Shown here piece by piece: positions 36,682 to 46,947 of a DNA stretch of 64,000 bases. The DNA lies in assembly GCF_004005845.1 (NCBI RefSeq), contig NZ_SADE01000001.1, positions 1,116,001 through 1,180,000 of the forward strand, read 5' to 3'. The translations under genes and the position numbers were made by a program. A model generated the notes under the pieces. The model was not told where the DNA came from. It saw only the letters and a program-made list of their open reading frames with translations, and did no database searches. Source of the DNA: Hwanghaeella grinnelliae. GTDB taxonomy: Bacteria; Pseudomonadota; Alphaproteobacteria; UBA8366; Aestuariispiraceae. How positions within the stretch are numbered: the stretch's first letter is position 1; each line of letters begins with the position of its first letter.

Positions 36682-36703
36682 GGCCCCGGCAAAAGCCGGG
36701 GCC
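36682..36703. terminator. strong GC hairpin downstream of nrdJ
   Basis: A perfect 9-base stem GGCCCCGGC / GCCGGGGCC with an AAAA loop lies 42 bases past the nrdJ stop. It lacks a T-run, so it may be a transcript-stabilising hairpin or an intergenic repeat unit rather than a classic terminator. Confidence 0.55.
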
Positions 36704-36744
36704 TAGTCACAGGGAGCACCGTGCCGGGATGAGGAACCCCGGCC

Positions 36745-39700
36745 CTACGAACACCCACTCGTCGCGCCACAGGTGACGCATTTCATGCAGGTGCCGTTCC
36801 TGACGAGGGTGAAGTTTCCGCATTCTCCGCAGGAATCGCCCTCGTAACCCTTGGCTCTCGCCATACGAACTTGATCTAATCGATCATCAACCGCGATTCG
36901 GGTTTCCTCGTCTACCTCTACGGACACGGTGGTTTCCGTCTTGACCACTTCGACCGTCGCTCCGCCATTTCCGCCGCCGTTATTGCCACTCACCGATACG
37001 GGATTGGAACTGCCTTGTGCGGTGGCCGGTTTGGAGGACGACTTTGCACTCGAAAAGCCCGACAGCGACGATTTACGCACGAAGCCGTGGGACGTGATCC
37101 GCTGGATGGCTTCCATCGCGGCACCGAATTCCGCGGGGGCCTCGCCTTCTTTTTCGCCCCGGCCCATGGAGTCGGGAAGCATGTCGCCCGGGGGTACATG
37201 CGCGAGATCTTCGCGCGCCAGATAGCTGATCGCCAGTTCGCGGAAGATATAGTCGAGGACGGAGGTCGCCATCTTGATCGCCTCGTTCCCTTCGACCATG
37301 CCCGAGGGCTCGAACCGGGTGAAGGTGTAGGCGTCGACAAACTCTTCCAGCGGCACGCCGTATTGCAGGCCGATGGAAACCGCGATGGCGAAATTGTTCA
37401 TCAACGACCGGAAGGCGGCGCCTTCCTTATGCATGTCGATGAAGATCTCGCCTATCGACCCGTCTTCGTATTCACCGGTGCGCAGATAGACCTTGTGCCC
37501 GCCGACGATGGCCTTCTGGGTATACCCCTTGCGGCGATGCGGCATCTTACGGCGTTCGGAAATGCGCTCGACGATCCGCTCCACGATCTTTTCCGCGATG
37601 ACCGGTGCGGCGGCTGCGGCCGGTGCGTCCAGCATCGCATCCAGTGCGTCTTCGTCATCGTCGAACAAGGCGGAGGACAGCGGCTGGCTGAGTTTCGAAC
37701 CGTCGCGATACAGCGCGTTCGCTTTCAGGCCCAGGCGCCAGCTCAATAGATAGGCGTCCTTGCATTCCTCGACCGTGGCTGCGTTCGGCATGTTGATGGT
37801 CTTGGAAATCGCACCGGAAATGAACGGCTGCGCCGCCGCCATCATCAGGATGTGGCTGTCGGTCGCCAGGAAGCGTTTACCGTTCCGGCCGCAAGGATTG
37901 GCGCAATCGAAGACCGGCAGATGCTCGTCCTTCAAATGCGGCGCGCCTTCCAGCGTCATGGCCCCGCAGCAGAAGATGTTGGCTTCGTCGATATCCTTCT
38001 TCTTGAAGCCCATCGCCGCCAGCATGTCGAAGCTGAAATCGTCCAACTGCGCTTTCGTGAAGCCCAGGCGGTCGATGCAAAGCTCTTCGCCCAAGGTCCA
38101 CTTGTTGAAGGCAAACTTGATATCGAAGGCGCTGGCCAGTCCCGCTTCCAGCTTCGCCAGGTCTTCCTCGTCAAAGCCGCGCTCACGAAGGGTGTTATGA
38201 TTGATCTTCGGGGCGTTCTTCAGCGTGCCGTTTCCGACCGCGTAGCGGATGATGTCGCTGGTTTCCTTTTCCGAGTAGCCCAGGTTGGCCAATGCCTCGG
38301 GAACGGTGCGGTTGATGATCTTGAAATAACCGCCACCGGCCAGCTTCTTGAACTTCACCAGGGCGAAGTCCGGCTCGATTCCGGTCGTATCGCAATCCAT
38401 CACCAGACCGATCGTGCCCGTCGGGGCGATCACGGTGGACTGGGCGTTGCGGTAGCCGTGCTCTTCGCCGAGGCGGACGGCGTTGACCCAGGCCCGGCCC
38501 GCCGCTTCGACAAGATCGGCCTGCGGGCAGTTTTTCGTATCCATCGGGACCGGCGGGATGGAAAGGCCTTCATAGCCGTCCTTGTTGCCCAGGGCCGCGT
38601 TCTTGTGATTGCGCATGACCCGCAGCATGGCGTCCGCGTTTTCCGCGTGACCGGGGAAGGGGCCAAGCTCGCCGGCCATCTCCGCGCTGGTCTGATAAGC
38701 GACGCCGGTCATTAGTGCAGTGATCGCGCCGCAAAGCGCGCGGCCTTCGACCGAATCGTAGCTGAGGCCCGAGGCCATCAACAGGCCGCCGATATTGGCA
38801 TAGCCCAGGCCCAGGGTACGGAACTTGTAGGACAGGTCGGCTATTTCCTTCGACGGGAACTGCGCCATCATGACCGAGATTTCCAGCGCGATCGTCCACA
38901 AGCGCACCGCATGCTCGAATTTCGGCACGTCGAAGGAACCGTCCTTCTTGCGGAAGGTCATCAGGTTGAGCGAGGCCAGGTTACAGGCCGTATCGTCCAG
39001 GAACATGTATTCGGAGCATGGGTTGGACGCGTTGATACGGCCCGAATTCGGGCAGGTGTGCCATTCGTTGATCGTTGTGTCGTATTGCGTGCCCGGATCG
39101 GCGCTGGCCCAGGCGGCGTGGGCGATCTTTTCCCATAGCTCGGCCGCCTTCAGCGTCTTGGTCACCTTGCCGTCGCGGCGTGAGGTCAGGTTCCAGTCGC
39201 TGTCTTTTTCGACCGCGTCCAGGAAGTCGTTGGTCAGGCGAACGGTGTTGTTCGCGTTCTGGCCGCTGACCGTCAGATAGGCTTCAGAATCCCAATCCGT
39301 GTCGTAGGAGGGGAAGTCGATTTCGGTATAACCCTGACGCGCGAACTCGATCACCCGCTGGACGTAGTTCTCCGGGATCAGCACTTTCCGGGCGGCGCGG
39401 ATTTCCTGTTTCAGGACCAGGTTTTCCTTCGGATCGAACGCGGCGTCGCCGGTGGCGCCTTCCGCATGGCAGGCGGCCATGATCGCGTTCAGATGCTTGG
39501 CGTGGAGTTTCGATCCGGTAACGATGGAGGCCACCTTCTGTTCTTCACGGACTTTCCAGTCGATGAAGCCCTCGACATCCGGGTGGTCGATATCGACCAC
39601 GACCATCTTGGCAGCCCGGCGAGTCGTGCCGCCGGATTTGATCGCGCCGGCGGCCCGGTCGCCGATTTTCAGGAAGGACATCAAACCCGACGACTTGCCG

Positions 39701-40443
39701 CCGCCGGAAAGACGCTCGCCTTCCCCGCGGATGGCGGAGAAGTTCGTGCCCGTGCCCGACCCGTATTTGAACAGGCGCGCCTCACGAACCCAAAGGTCCA
39801 TGATGCCGTTCTCGTTCACCAGATCGTCCTTCACAGACTGAATGAAGCAGGCATGCGGCTGGGGATGTTCGTAGGCGGATTTGGACTTGGTCAGTTTGCC
39901 GGTGCGGTAGTCCACATAGTAGTGGCCTTGGCCGGGACCATCGATGCCATAGGCCCAATGCAGGCCGGTATTGAACCATTGCGGGCTGTTGGGCGCGGAC
40001 ATCTGCTTGGCCAGCATGTAGCGCATTTCGTCGTAATAGGTGCGGGCGTCTTCCTCGGCATCGAAATAGCCGCCTTTCCAGCCCCAATACGTCCAAGCCC
40101 CGGCCAGGCGGTCGAACACCTGGGTGGCTGAGATTTCGGACCCGAAATGCTCCTCCTCGTCCAATTCTGCCATGGCGTCCGTATCCGGCACGCGCCGCCA
40201 CAGCCAGTTGGGGACTTCCTTCTCCTTGACCGGGCGGGATTTGGCCGGGACGCCGGCTTTGCGGAAATACTTCTGGGCCAGCACATCGGCGGCGACCTGA
40301 CTCCAGGACGCCGGCACTTCCACATTCTCAAGCTTGAAGACGACCGTCCCGTCGGGATTGCGAATCTCACTCGTCGTCAGTCGGAACTCGATACCTTCAT
40401 ATGGTGACTCGCCGACCTTGGTGAAACGCCGATCAATCCGCAT
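36745..40443 (-). CDS. nrdJ: adenosylcobalamin-dependent (class II) ribonucleoside-diphosphate reductase
   Basis: The 1232-residue protein is a long NrdJ. It has the N-terminal [15 protein letters not shown] segment, the [16 protein letters not shown] motif, the substrate-site [22 protein letters not shown], the [14 protein letters not shown] region, and a C-terminal zinc-ribbon-like CGECGNF...CMKCVTCG. It makes deoxyribonucleotides using coenzyme B12, so no oxygen is needed. The ATG at 40443 is preferred over an in-frame extension. An NrdR-box match lies about 200 bases upstream. Confidence 0.95.
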   Translation of the reverse strand: MRIDRRFTKVGESPYEGIEFRLTTSEIRNPDGTVVFKLENVEVPASWSQVAADVLAQKYFRKAGVPAKSRPVKEKEVPNWLWRRVPDTDAMAELDEEEHFGSEISATQVFDRLAGAWTYWGWKGGYFDAEEDARTYYDEMRYMLAKQMSAPNSPQWFNTGLHWAYGIDGPGQGHYYVDYRTGKLTKSKSAYEHPQPHACFIQSVKDDLVNENGIMDLWVREARLFKYGSGTGTNFSAIRGEGERLSGGGKSSGLMSFLKIGDRAAGAIKSGGTTRRAAKMVVVDIDHPDVEGFIDWKVREEQKVASIVTGSKLHAKHLNAIMAACHAEGATGDAAFDPKENLVLKQEIRAARKVLIPENYVQRVIEFARQGYTEIDFPSYDTDWDSEAYLTVSGQNANNTVRLTNDFLDAVEKDSDWNLTSRRDGKVTKTLKAAELWEKIAHAAWASADPGTQYDTTINEWHTCPNSGRINASNPCSEYMFLDDTACNLASLNLMTFRKKDGSFDVPKFEHAVRLWTIALEISVMMAQFPSKEIADLSYKFRTLGLGYANIGGLLMASGLSYDSVEGRALCGAITALMTGVAYQTSAEMAGELGPFPGHAENADAMLRVMRNHKNAALGNKDGYEGLSIPPVPMDTKNCPQADLVEAAGRAWVNAVRLGEEHGYRNAQSTVIAPTGTIGLVMDCDTTGIEPDFALVKFKKLAGGGYFKIINRTVPEALANLGYSEKETSDIIRYAVGNGTLKNAPKINHNTLRERGFDEEDLAKLEAGLASAFDIKFAFNKWTLGEELCIDRLGFTKAQLDDFSFDMLAAMGFKKKDIDEANIFCCGAMTLEGAPHLKDEHLPVFDCANPCGRNGKRFLATDSHILMMAAAQPFISGAISKTINMPNAATVEECKDAYLLSWRLGLKANALYRDGSKLSQPLSSALFDDDEDALDAMLDAPAAAAAPVIAEKIVERIVERISERRKMPHRRKGYTQKAIVGGHKVYLRTGEYEDGSIGEIFIDMHKEGAAFRSLMNNFAIAVSIGLQYGVPLEEFVDAYTFTRFEPSGMVEGNEAIKMATSVLDYIFRELAISYLAREDLAHVPPGDMLPDSMGRGEKEGEAPAEFGAAMEAIQRITSHGFVRKSSLSGFSSAKSSSKPATAQGSSNPVSVSGNNGGGNGGATVEVVKTETTVSVEVDEETRIAVDDRLDQVRMARAKGYEGDSCGECGNFTLVRNGTCMKCVTCGATSGCS

Positions 40444-40958
40444 GCTAAAATTCTCCCAACTTTCCCCTGATTCCGCCCGCAAAGGGTGCCCGGTTCAGAC
40501 TGTCGTCGGTGACCCGCGAAACCGTCTTGAACCCTGCCCGAACCGCCCTGAAAACGGGCCGAGCGGAAATCTGTTAAACCTATCAATCACTTGTGCCGAA
40601 CCAGAGATTTTGGCGAACTTTTACGCTTTTGTTTCAAACGCGGTCGCTATATCTTGTGTTGGCTTGCCGGGAAGGATACATCATCTGGATAGGCGCGCAA
40701 CAATAAATCTTCCCATCCGAGGTACTTTTTTCTTGCGGTAGTCTTCACCGCCAAGGAATCCCTATGTCTTCGGCAAGTAATGACCAAGTAATGGGAAAGA
40801 GTAGCCGAATTAAAGGCGTTACGGAGTCTTAAATTAACCTATTGCAGGGCCTGGAATCGGGACATGATCTCCGATTTTCCGGGCGGGTGTGAGCCACTTG
40901 AAGCGGGCAAACCGAGCGGGCTATTTACGCGGTTGGGGCCGCGACTCGGTTGCGGAAG
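40444..40958. other. nrdJ upstream region with no gene
   Basis: This 515-base stretch between nrdJ and the serine hydrolase gene (both leftward) holds the NrdR-box match (40644-40659) and two AT-rich patches (about 40600-40640 and 40825-40850) that may be promoters. No credible gene or B12-riboswitch core is visible. The plus-strand frame across 40334-40741 is mostly antisense to nrdJ. Confidence 0.5.
40644..40659. promoter_or_regulatory. NrdR-box match upstream of nrdJ
   Basis: TCGCTATATCTTGTGT matches the palindromic NrdR consensus ACACWATATMTWGTGT at 14 of 16 positions. NrdR is the ATP/dATP-sensing repressor of ribonucleotide reductase genes. NrdR boxes usually come in pairs about 30 bases apart; I see no good second box, so the call is tentative. 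Confidence 0.6.
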
Positions 40959-42047
40959 TCAGGGCTGTTGACGTGACAGCAGCGCCTTCGCCGCCGGCGC
41001 CGCATAGTCCAGCGTCACCTTCAACGAGGTTTGCCAACTGAGCGGGTCGTTGTAGCGGCCGACAAAGGCGGCAACGACAAAGTCATGTTCCGGCTGAACG
41101 GTAAGCCGTTGTCCGCCATTCCCGACCGCGATCGCAAGCGGGGCCTTCGGTCGGCCGGCGATGTACCACAGATAACCGTACCGGGTTCCTTCGGTAACGT
41201 CGGCGCGCGGCGTCACCGATTCTTCGATCCAGGCTTTCGGAACAACCTGCTTGCCGTCATATCGGCCATCCTGCGCGACCAAATGTCCGATTTTAGCCAG
41301 GTCTGGCAGTGTCAGCCGCAGGCCGGACGCGGCGGAAGGCGTACCGTCGGCCCCGCGCACCCACTCGAAATGGGAAATGCCCAGTGGTTCAAAGAGCGTG
41401 TGCCGGGCGTAGGCGTCGAGTGACATGCCGGTGCCGATCTCAATCAATCTGCCCAACAGCGCCACCGCGCCGCCGCTGTAGATCCACGATTGGCCCGGTG
41501 CTTCCCGGATAGGCTGCTCCAGAACGTAGCGATACCGGTCCGAAGCGCGTTCCATGCCGATTTCGCTGTTTCGAGGGTCGCTATAGGGAAGGTCTTCATT
41601 CCATTCCAACCCCATCTGCATGGACAGGGCGTGAGCGACCAATATGCGATCGCGGCCGGGTTCCGCCATCAAATCGGGATAGTCCGGAAATTGTGCGTAT
41701 AGAGGTTCGCTCGGCGCGGGAACCTTCCCCTCGGCCAGGGCGATTCCATACAGAAGGCCGACCACGGATTTGGTGACCGAGCGTAAGTCATGCAGCGTGT
41801 CCGGGCCGTGCTGTCGTTCGCCAATGGGGGAGCCCCACCGTTCATCTTTCCCCGGGAAATAGATTTCCGCCAAGCGGCGCTTTCCAAGATCAATGACCGC
41901 GCCGTGCAAGCCGGGCAGTTCGCCATTCTTAAACCCGGCCCGCAGTTTCTGGTCCAGCGTATCCGCTAGGGCGCTGCCTGGGGCGTTGGTCAGCGCGGCG
42001 GTCATTAGTAGAGCTGCGGCAAGGGACAGGGCCGGTATGGCGCGCAT
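40959..42047 (-). CDS. exported serine hydrolase (class C beta-lactamase/DD-peptidase fold)
   Basis: The 362-residue protein has a signal peptide (cleavage near ALA-D, about residue 28). It has the nucleophile motif SVTK (SxxK) in LHDLRSVTKSVVGLLYG, a YSGG segment at the usual YxN site, and a C-terminal VGNGGQRL where HxG is usually found. It belongs to the beta-lactamase-like transpeptidase fold, and is more likely an esterase or peptidase than a resistance enzyme. Confidence 0.85.
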   Translation of the reverse strand: MRAIPALSLAAALLMTAALTNAPGSALADTLDQKLRAGFKNGELPGLHGAVIDLGKRRLAEIYFPGKDERWGSPIGERQHGPDTLHDLRSVTKSVVGLLYGIALAEGKVPAPSEPLYAQFPDYPDLMAEPGRDRILVAHALSMQMGLEWNEDLPYSDPRNSEIGMERASDRYRYVLEQPIREAPGQSWIYSGGAVALLGRLIEIGTGMSLDAYARHTLFEPLGISHFEWVRGADGTPSAASGLRLTLPDLAKIGHLVAQDGRYDGKQVVPKAWIEESVTPRADVTEGTRYGYLWYIAGRPKAPLAIAVGNGGQRLTVQPEHDFVVAAFVGRYNDPLSWQTSLKVTLDYAAPAAKALLSRQQP

Positions 42048-42258
42048 GGCAGTATCTCTTATAGGTGTCGTTAAGAGGGGCGATTAGCGTTCCTCAGATT
42101 GGATCTCCATTGGCCTGAAACAAGCGTAATTCCAGCGGTGGACATAGGACCTATCATGTCCTTGTCCTCGCTATCGAATTTCCCGCCGGTGTCTGGACAG
42201 AATAGGGTGCTTGGGCCATATTCGCCGCTCATTCGCGACAACGGCTTCGGATACATTC

Positions 42259-42621
42259 ATGGCGAACGCAATTACCCGCGTCATCACCTGGCTGAACGGC
42301 GAGCGTGTGGGCGAAGACCAATTCGGCAACGTCTATTACCAAACCCGCAAGACGCCGGCCACCGGTCGCCGTCGGCGGTGGGTCATCTATTCCAGCGGTG
42401 GGGACGAGGCGAGCAGGGTGCCGCCCGAATTCCACGCTTGGCTGCACTACACCAGCAACGATTTGCCGGCGAAGGATCACGCGAAGAAATATCCGTGGCT
42501 GCGCGACCATGCGCCGAATCTGACCGGGACTGCCGCGGCATACCGTCCGCCGGGCCACACATTGCAGGGCGGCAAGCGCGATCATGCCACCGGCGACTAC
42601 GAAGCCTGGACGCCAGAATAG
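42259..42621 (+). CDS. NDUFA12-family complex I accessory subunit
   Basis: The 120-residue protein shows the NDUFA12/B17.2 pattern: VGEDQFGNVYYQ, a basic RRRRWVIY strand, the PPEFHAWLHY motif and a C-terminal KKYPWLRDHAPNLTGT. Alphaproteobacteria have this supernumerary subunit of NADH:ubiquinone oxidoreductase (complex I), which helps peripheral arm assembly. It heads the conserved block that runs to aat. Confidence 0.92.
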   Translation: MANAITRVITWLNGERVGEDQFGNVYYQTRKTPATGRRRRWVIYSSGGDEASRVPPEFHAWLHYTSNDLPAKDHAKKYPWLRDHAPNLTGTAAAYRPPGHTLQGGKRDHATGDYEAWTPE

Positions 42622-42749
42622 GCCGATGAACAGGCTCAAAAGAAGCGTAGCGCATCGCCCGATGAAGTGCCCCGTGATCATCTTGGCGCTGGCAGGGGCG
42701 GGACCGATCCCGGCCCCTGCACTTTGCCCGGTTGGCGAATAGCGCATCG

Positions 42750-43238
42750 ATGCAGATCAAGTCAGACAAGTATAATATTTTGGTCGGGGCCTCGGTCATC
42801 GGGGTCATCCTGGCCTATATGATTTACGGCTATATGTCCGACCGCCCGGGAACGGAGGAGGACGGCTATCTCCTCACCGCGAAATTCCGATCGATCGACG
42901 GTATCGTCGAGGGCAGCAAGGTGCTTCTGGCCGGCCTGCCCGTGGGCGAAGTCACGAAGACGGATTTCGATCCCGAGACAAATAACGCAATCCTGACGCT
43001 GGCCGTCCACGACGATATCGAATTGCCGCTCGACTCGGTCGCCATGATCGTCAGCGAAGGCGTTTTCGGCAGCAAGTTCGTCAAGATCGCTCCGGGGGGC
43101 GATTTGGATATGCTGGAACCGGGCGATCAGTTCGAATATGTCCAGGATTCCGTGATCTTCGAAGAATTGCTTGAGAAAGTGATTCTAGCGGCGGAAACGA
43201 AGAGACGGGCTGCCAACGAAGAGAAGGCCGCGGATTAA
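42750..43238 (+). CDS. MlaD-family MCE-domain protein (first copy)
   Basis: The 162-residue protein has one N-terminal membrane helix and a single MCE domain with FRSIDGIVEGSKVLLAGLPVGEV, the hallmark opening, and a VSEGVFGSKFVKI strand. MlaD proteins form periplasmic hexamers moving phospholipids between membranes. The ATG at 42750 is chosen; an in-frame TTG lies upstream. No mlaE or mlaF gene is here, so it must work with components elsewhere or be a distinct complex. Confidence 0.85.
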   Translation: MQIKSDKYNILVGASVIGVILAYMIYGYMSDRPGTEEDGYLLTAKFRSIDGIVEGSKVLLAGLPVGEVTKTDFDPETNNAILTLAVHDDIELPLDSVAMIVSEGVFGSKFVKIAPGGDLDMLEPGDQFEYVQDSVIFEELLEKVILAAETKRRAANEEKAAD

Positions 43239-43275
43239 CGCGTCGGACCAAGCGCCGGACTTGAAAGGAATTTCG

Positions 43276-43734
43276 ATGAAACGCAGCGCCATAGAAACCG
43301 TTTTGGGGGCCGTCGTGCTTCTGGTGGCGGCCGTCTTCATGGTCCTTGCCTACAACACGACCGACCTGAAACCGAAGAGCGGTTACGAGTTGATCGGAAA
43401 GTTCTACGCGGTGGACGGTCTGACCGTTGGGTCGGATGTGCGGATCGGCGGTGTGAAGGTCGGCGCGGTCATCGATCAATATATCGACCCGGACCTTTAC
43501 CAGGCGGTCGTAAAAATCTCGGTACAGGACTCAATCAAGGTGCCGGAAGATTCGACAGCTTCGGTTTCCAGCAGTGGTTTGCTGGGCGGCAAATATCTGA
43601 AGATCGACCCGGGCAATTCCTCAACCCTGCTGACCGGCGGCGGCGAGATCAAGCGGACCAAGGATGTGGTTGCCCTTGAAGAATTGTTGGGCAAGGTCAT
43701 CTTTTTGGTGACGGATCAGGACATCGATCAATAA
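43276..43734 (+). CDS. mlaD: MlaD-family outer-membrane lipid asymmetry protein
   Basis: The 152-residue protein has one membrane helix (about 8-28) and an MCE domain: YAVDGLTVGSDVRIGGVKVG, then SSGLLGGKYLKIDPG. It is closer to canonical MlaD than the copy just upstream, from which it is 37 bases distant. A GAAAGGA ribosome binding site supports the start at 43276. Both copies end in a similar EELLEKVI/EELLGKVI tail, showing tandem duplication. Its partners are not in the window. Confidence 0.88.
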   Translation: MKRSAIETVLGAVVLLVAAVFMVLAYNTTDLKPKSGYELIGKFYAVDGLTVGSDVRIGGVKVGAVIDQYIDPDLYQAVVKISVQDSIKVPEDSTASVSSSGLLGGKYLKIDPGNSSTLLTGGGEIKRTKDVVALEELLGKVIFLVTDQDIDQ

Positions 43735-43778
43735 TCCGAGGCCGCGGATTTCGTGGCCCAAATCGGCGGGACACTGTG

Positions 43779-44552
43779 ATGGCGAGTGATGTGGGTCAGC
43801 GGGCGACCCAGAAATGGGACCCGTCACGATATCAAACCAATGCGGGATTCGTGCCGAAGCTTGGGCGCCCTGTGCTGGATATGGCGGCGCCCGTCGCCGG
43901 TGAGCGCGTTCTGGACCTTGGCTGCGGCGACGGTGTTTTGACCGAAGAGGTCGTGGCGCTGGGATGCACCGTCACCGGCGTCGATTTCAGCGCCGACCAG
44001 ATTGCCGCCGCACGGGACCGCGGGCTGGATGCCCATGTCATGGACGGCCAGAAACTGACTTTCGATACTGAATTCGACTTGGTCCTGTCCAATGCCGCCA
44101 TGCATTGGATGCCGGATCAGGCAGCGGTCATCGACGGTGTCTGGCGCGCCTTGAAGCCGGGCGGGCGGTTCGCCTCGGAAATGGGCGGCGGCGATAATGT
44201 TGGCAAGATCCGGCGTGCGGTGCGGACCGCGCTGTCCGCGCGCGGTATCAATGCGGAAGCCCTCGACCCCTGGACCTTCCCGGGGGTGGACGAACAGCGC
44301 GCCCGTCTGGAAGCCCGTGGCTTTACCGTCGAAAGCATAAAGCTGATCGACCGCCCGACGCCCTTGCCGGGCGATATTGAAGGCTGGCTGTGGACCTTCT
44401 GCGAGAGTTTCCTGATGGCCGCGCCGGAAGGTGAACGGGCCGCAATCGTCGACGAGGTTCGAACGGCCTTGGACCCCATCCTGCGCGACGAAAACGGCGT
44501 TTGGATCGCCGACTATGTCCGCCTTCGTTTCCTTGCGCACAAACCGGCTTGA
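43779..44552 (+). CDS. class I SAM-dependent methyltransferase
   Basis: The 257-residue protein has motif I VLDLGCGDGVLTEEV, the acidic post-I strand TGVDFSADQI, and LVLSNAAMHWMPDQ (motif II region), typical of trans-aconitate/ubiquinone-type small-molecule methyltransferases. It lies inside the mlaD-DUF2155 block on the same strand. Substrate unknown. Confidence 0.85.
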   Translation: MASDVGQRATQKWDPSRYQTNAGFVPKLGRPVLDMAAPVAGERVLDLGCGDGVLTEEVVALGCTVTGVDFSADQIAAARDRGLDAHVMDGQKLTFDTEFDLVLSNAAMHWMPDQAAVIDGVWRALKPGGRFASEMGGGDNVGKIRRAVRTALSARGINAEALDPWTFPGVDEQRARLEARGFTVESIKLIDRPTPLPGDIEGWLWTFCESFLMAAPEGERAAIVDEVRTALDPILRDENGVWIADYVRLRFLAHKPA

Positions 44553-44563
44553 ACGAACCAATC

Positions 44564-44986
44564 ATGCGATTTTTGAGATTTCTGACCAGTAGCGCGCTCG
44601 CTGTCGCATTCTGTGGGGCAATGACCGCAACGACCGCCGCCTTCGCTTTCCCCGGCGACAAGGTCATCATGCAGGGGCTCGACAAGGTGACGGCGCGGAT
44701 TTCAACTTTCGAAATCGGTTTGGAGGAGGAAGTCTCCTTCGGTACGTTGCGAATCCGGTTGCGCGCCTGCGACCGCACGCCGCCTGAAGAGCCGCCCGAA
44801 TCCGCCGCTTTCCTGGAGATCATCGAGATTCGTCCCGACGAGCGTCCCGAAACGCTCTTTACTGGTTGGATGTTTGCGTCTAGTCCGGCGTTATCGGCCC
44901 TGGAGCATCCCGTATACGATGTCTGGGTAAAAGAGTGTGTCGTTTCGGAACCGTTGGATACCGCGCCCGCGGCCCCGGCAGATTGA
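44564..44986 (+). CDS. DUF2155 periplasmic protein
   Basis: The 140-residue exported protein has a signal peptide, then a domain starting ITF-like 'VIMQGLDKVTARISTF' and ending PVYDVWVKECV, the DUF2155 signature. This family is confined largely to Alphaproteobacteria and sits near accB/accC/aat and mlaD, as here. It begins 11 bases after the methyltransferase. The biochemical role is unknown. Confidence 0.85.
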   Translation: MRFLRFLTSSALAVAFCGAMTATTAAFAFPGDKVIMQGLDKVTARISTFEIGLEEEVSFGTLRIRLRACDRTPPEEPPESAAFLEIIEIRPDERPETLFTGWMFASSPALSALEHPVYDVWVKECVVSEPLDTAPAAPAD

Positions 44987-45154
44987 TCGTATAGGCTGGT
45001 AATTCTTTAAGTTCTTATGCCCCGTCGGGCTCTATCCTGCTGATTTCAATAATTTTTCACGAGGCGTTTCGACTGCCGGGCAATCGTGTGCCGGGTTTTC
45101 CATCGACGATGGTACAGTCTGTGCGTGGGACGCAACCGGTCAAATACGGATACT

Positions 45155-45718
45155 ATGCGTATGAAGTTTTTCGGCAAAGCCGAACCAGCATCGGGAAGAG
45201 TCCGGCGTGCGCGCATCGCGGCTGTCGTTACTGCCTGTCTGGCGGGGGCGCTTTGGCTTGTGGCCGCACAGATCTGGCGCGCGCCGTTGGTTCCTGTCGA
45301 GGTAACTTGTCTTGCCGTCACGGCAGATGGCACCGATGGCGGATTCCGCACCCTTGATTTCGATCTGACGACGGACGAGTTCCGGGTGGCCTTGCGGCGG
45401 GAATTGGAAACCAGCGGTCAGACGGTAGAGGATATCGGGGGCCGGTTGCGTCTGTCGCTGGCGGGCACATCCACATCTTCGCTCTTCGGGGCCGATGGCC
45501 CGATCGATTCACCCGAGACTTTCGCACATTGGGTTTCCTATGGCGCGATGCTGCGCATGATACAGGCGCGTATCGATCTCGGCTTGATGAACCGGCAGAC
45601 CTTGGAGAGTTTTACAGTCACCAATCCGGCGACCGGTAATACGCGGGTTCTCGACCCGGGGAATTGCAAGGTGATGGAGCAGTTCGTGCTGGTCGGCGGC
45701 CGTTTCGCGGCTGAGTGA
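45155..45718 (+). CDS. single-pass membrane protein of unknown function
   Basis: The 187-residue protein has a basic head (RVRRARI), one membrane helix (about 18-40), and a soluble domain with LTTDEFRVALRRELETSG. I recognise no family. It lies between DUF2155 and aroQ on the same strand. The ATG at 45155 was chosen as the first with a plausible cytoplasmic head. Confidence 0.55.
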   Translation: MRMKFFGKAEPASGRVRRARIAAVVTACLAGALWLVAAQIWRAPLVPVEVTCLAVTADGTDGGFRTLDFDLTTDEFRVALRRELETSGQTVEDIGGRLRLSLAGTSTSSLFGADGPIDSPETFAHWVSYGAMLRMIQARIDLGLMNRQTLESFTVTNPATGNTRVLDPGNCKVMEQFVLVGGRFAAE

Positions 45719-45847
45719 GACTTCCGTCCCCGCGCCATTGTTTAGGGCGGGACTCTCCCCTAGAACTAGAAGCAGTGCATAACTGGGTTTTCCAGCCCGT
45801 TTGAGGGCGCGGAAATACCTGGACGAAAATATTGGTGGAGGGGCGCG

Positions 45848-46291
45848 ATGGCGCGGAAGTCGGTCCTGGTCTTGAACGGGCCCAATTTGAATATGCTCGG
45901 TCTGCGGCAGCCGGAAATCTACGGCACCATGTCGCTGAAGGACCTGGATCAAATCTGTGTCGACGCGGCCAAGGATGCCGGATGGACGGCGGATTGCCGC
46001 CAATCGAATATGGAAGGCGAGTTGGTCGGCTGGATTCACGAAGCACGCACCGATTTCGACGGAATTGTTATCAATGCGGGCGCCTACACACATACATCCG
46101 TGGCGCTACGCGATGCGATTTCGGCGGCGGAAACACCGACCATAGAGGTGCATTTGTCCAATATTCATAAGCGTGAGAGTTTTCGGCATCATTCCTACCT
46201 GACCCCGGTTGCGGTCGGAATGATCTGCGGGTTCGGCGCGCATGGATATGTCCTGGGCATACAGGCTTTGGCCCGGATGGCGGACGAATAG
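45848..46291 (+). CDS. aroQ: type II 3-dehydroquinate dehydratase
   Basis: The 147-residue protein has the type II hallmark opening LNGPNLNMLGLRQPEIYG, with the catalytic tyrosine loop, NAGAYTHTSVALRDAI for substrate binding, and EVHLSNIHKRESFRHHS with the catalytic histidine region. It dehydrates 3-dehydroquinate to 3-dehydroshikimate in aromatic amino acid synthesis. Placement just before accB-accC is typical. Confidence 0.97.
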   Translation: MARKSVLVLNGPNLNMLGLRQPEIYGTMSLKDLDQICVDAAKDAGWTADCRQSNMEGELVGWIHEARTDFDGIVINAGAYTHTSVALRDAISAAETPTIEVHLSNIHKRESFRHHSYLTPVAVGMICGFGAHGYVLGIQALARMADE

Positions 46292-46436
46292 GAACTGGAT
46301 CGGGCTATGCCCGGTTGTACCCGGTCGATGCCGGCCCAGTTCAGGTCCTGGCGGTGCCGCGGCACAAAACTTAGGATGGAAGTGGCGGTACGAAGCCGCT
46401 AGACAAGCTTCGAAACATTGGATTGAAAACACTGGA

Positions 46437-46898
46437 ATGAAAACGGGTTCCGACAAAATGGCGAAACTGACGGTTGATACGGATCTGGTCGATGTGCTGG
46501 CGGATCTGATGGAGAAAAAGGGCCTGACCGAGGTCGAGGTCACCGTGGGTGATCAGACGCTCAGGCTCTCCAAGGGTGGCACCGCGCCCGCGGTTACCCA
46601 TATGGCGGCACCGGTCGCGGCGGCGCCCGCACCGGCGGCGGCCCCGGCCGCACCCGCGGAGCATCCGGGCGCGATCAAGTCGCCGATGGTGGGGACGATC
46701 TATCTCAGCCCCCAGCCGGGCAATCCGGCCTTCATATCCGTCGGCGATACGGTGACCGAAGGGCAGACGCTGCTGATCGTCGAAGCGATGAAGGTCATGA
46801 ACCCGATCCCCGCCCCGCGCGCGGGCAAGGTGACCGCCATTCTGGTGGACGATGCGGAACCGGTCGAATTCGACCAGCCGCTGGTCGTTCTGGAATAG
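46437..46898 (+). CDS. accB: acetyl-CoA carboxylase biotin carboxyl carrier protein
   Basis: The 153-residue protein has an N-terminal helical part (LADLMEKKGLTEVEV), an Ala/Pro-rich linker, and the biotinyl domain with SPMVGTIYLSPQPGNPAF and the biotinylated lysine in EAMKVMN. It starts at 46437; a second ATG at 46458 is also possible. It is followed by accC, with which it forms the biotin carboxylase half of acetyl-CoA carboxylase. Confidence 0.96.
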   Translation: MKTGSDKMAKLTVDTDLVDVLADLMEKKGLTEVEVTVGDQTLRLSKGGTAPAVTHMAAPVAAAPAPAAAPAAPAEHPGAIKSPMVGTIYLSPQPGNPAFISVGDTVTEGQTLLIVEAMKVMNPIPAPRAGKVTAILVDDAEPVEFDQPLVVLE

Positions 46899-46947
46899 GT
46901 TGGGGCGGTTTACGAAACAGTGCACGGGACGATAAGCGGAGACGAGT

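Noticed and set aside
40444-40958. Possible cobalamin riboswitch upstream of nrdJ
   Set aside because: A GCCACTT string at about 40893 recalls the B12 box, but it is on the opposite strand to nrdJ, does not match GCCACTG, and no surrounding riboswitch core is seen.
40959-42047. Antibiotic-resistance beta-lactamase
   Set aside because: The SxxK fold is present, but the later motifs are not those of true class C beta-lactamases; peptidase or esterase is more likely.
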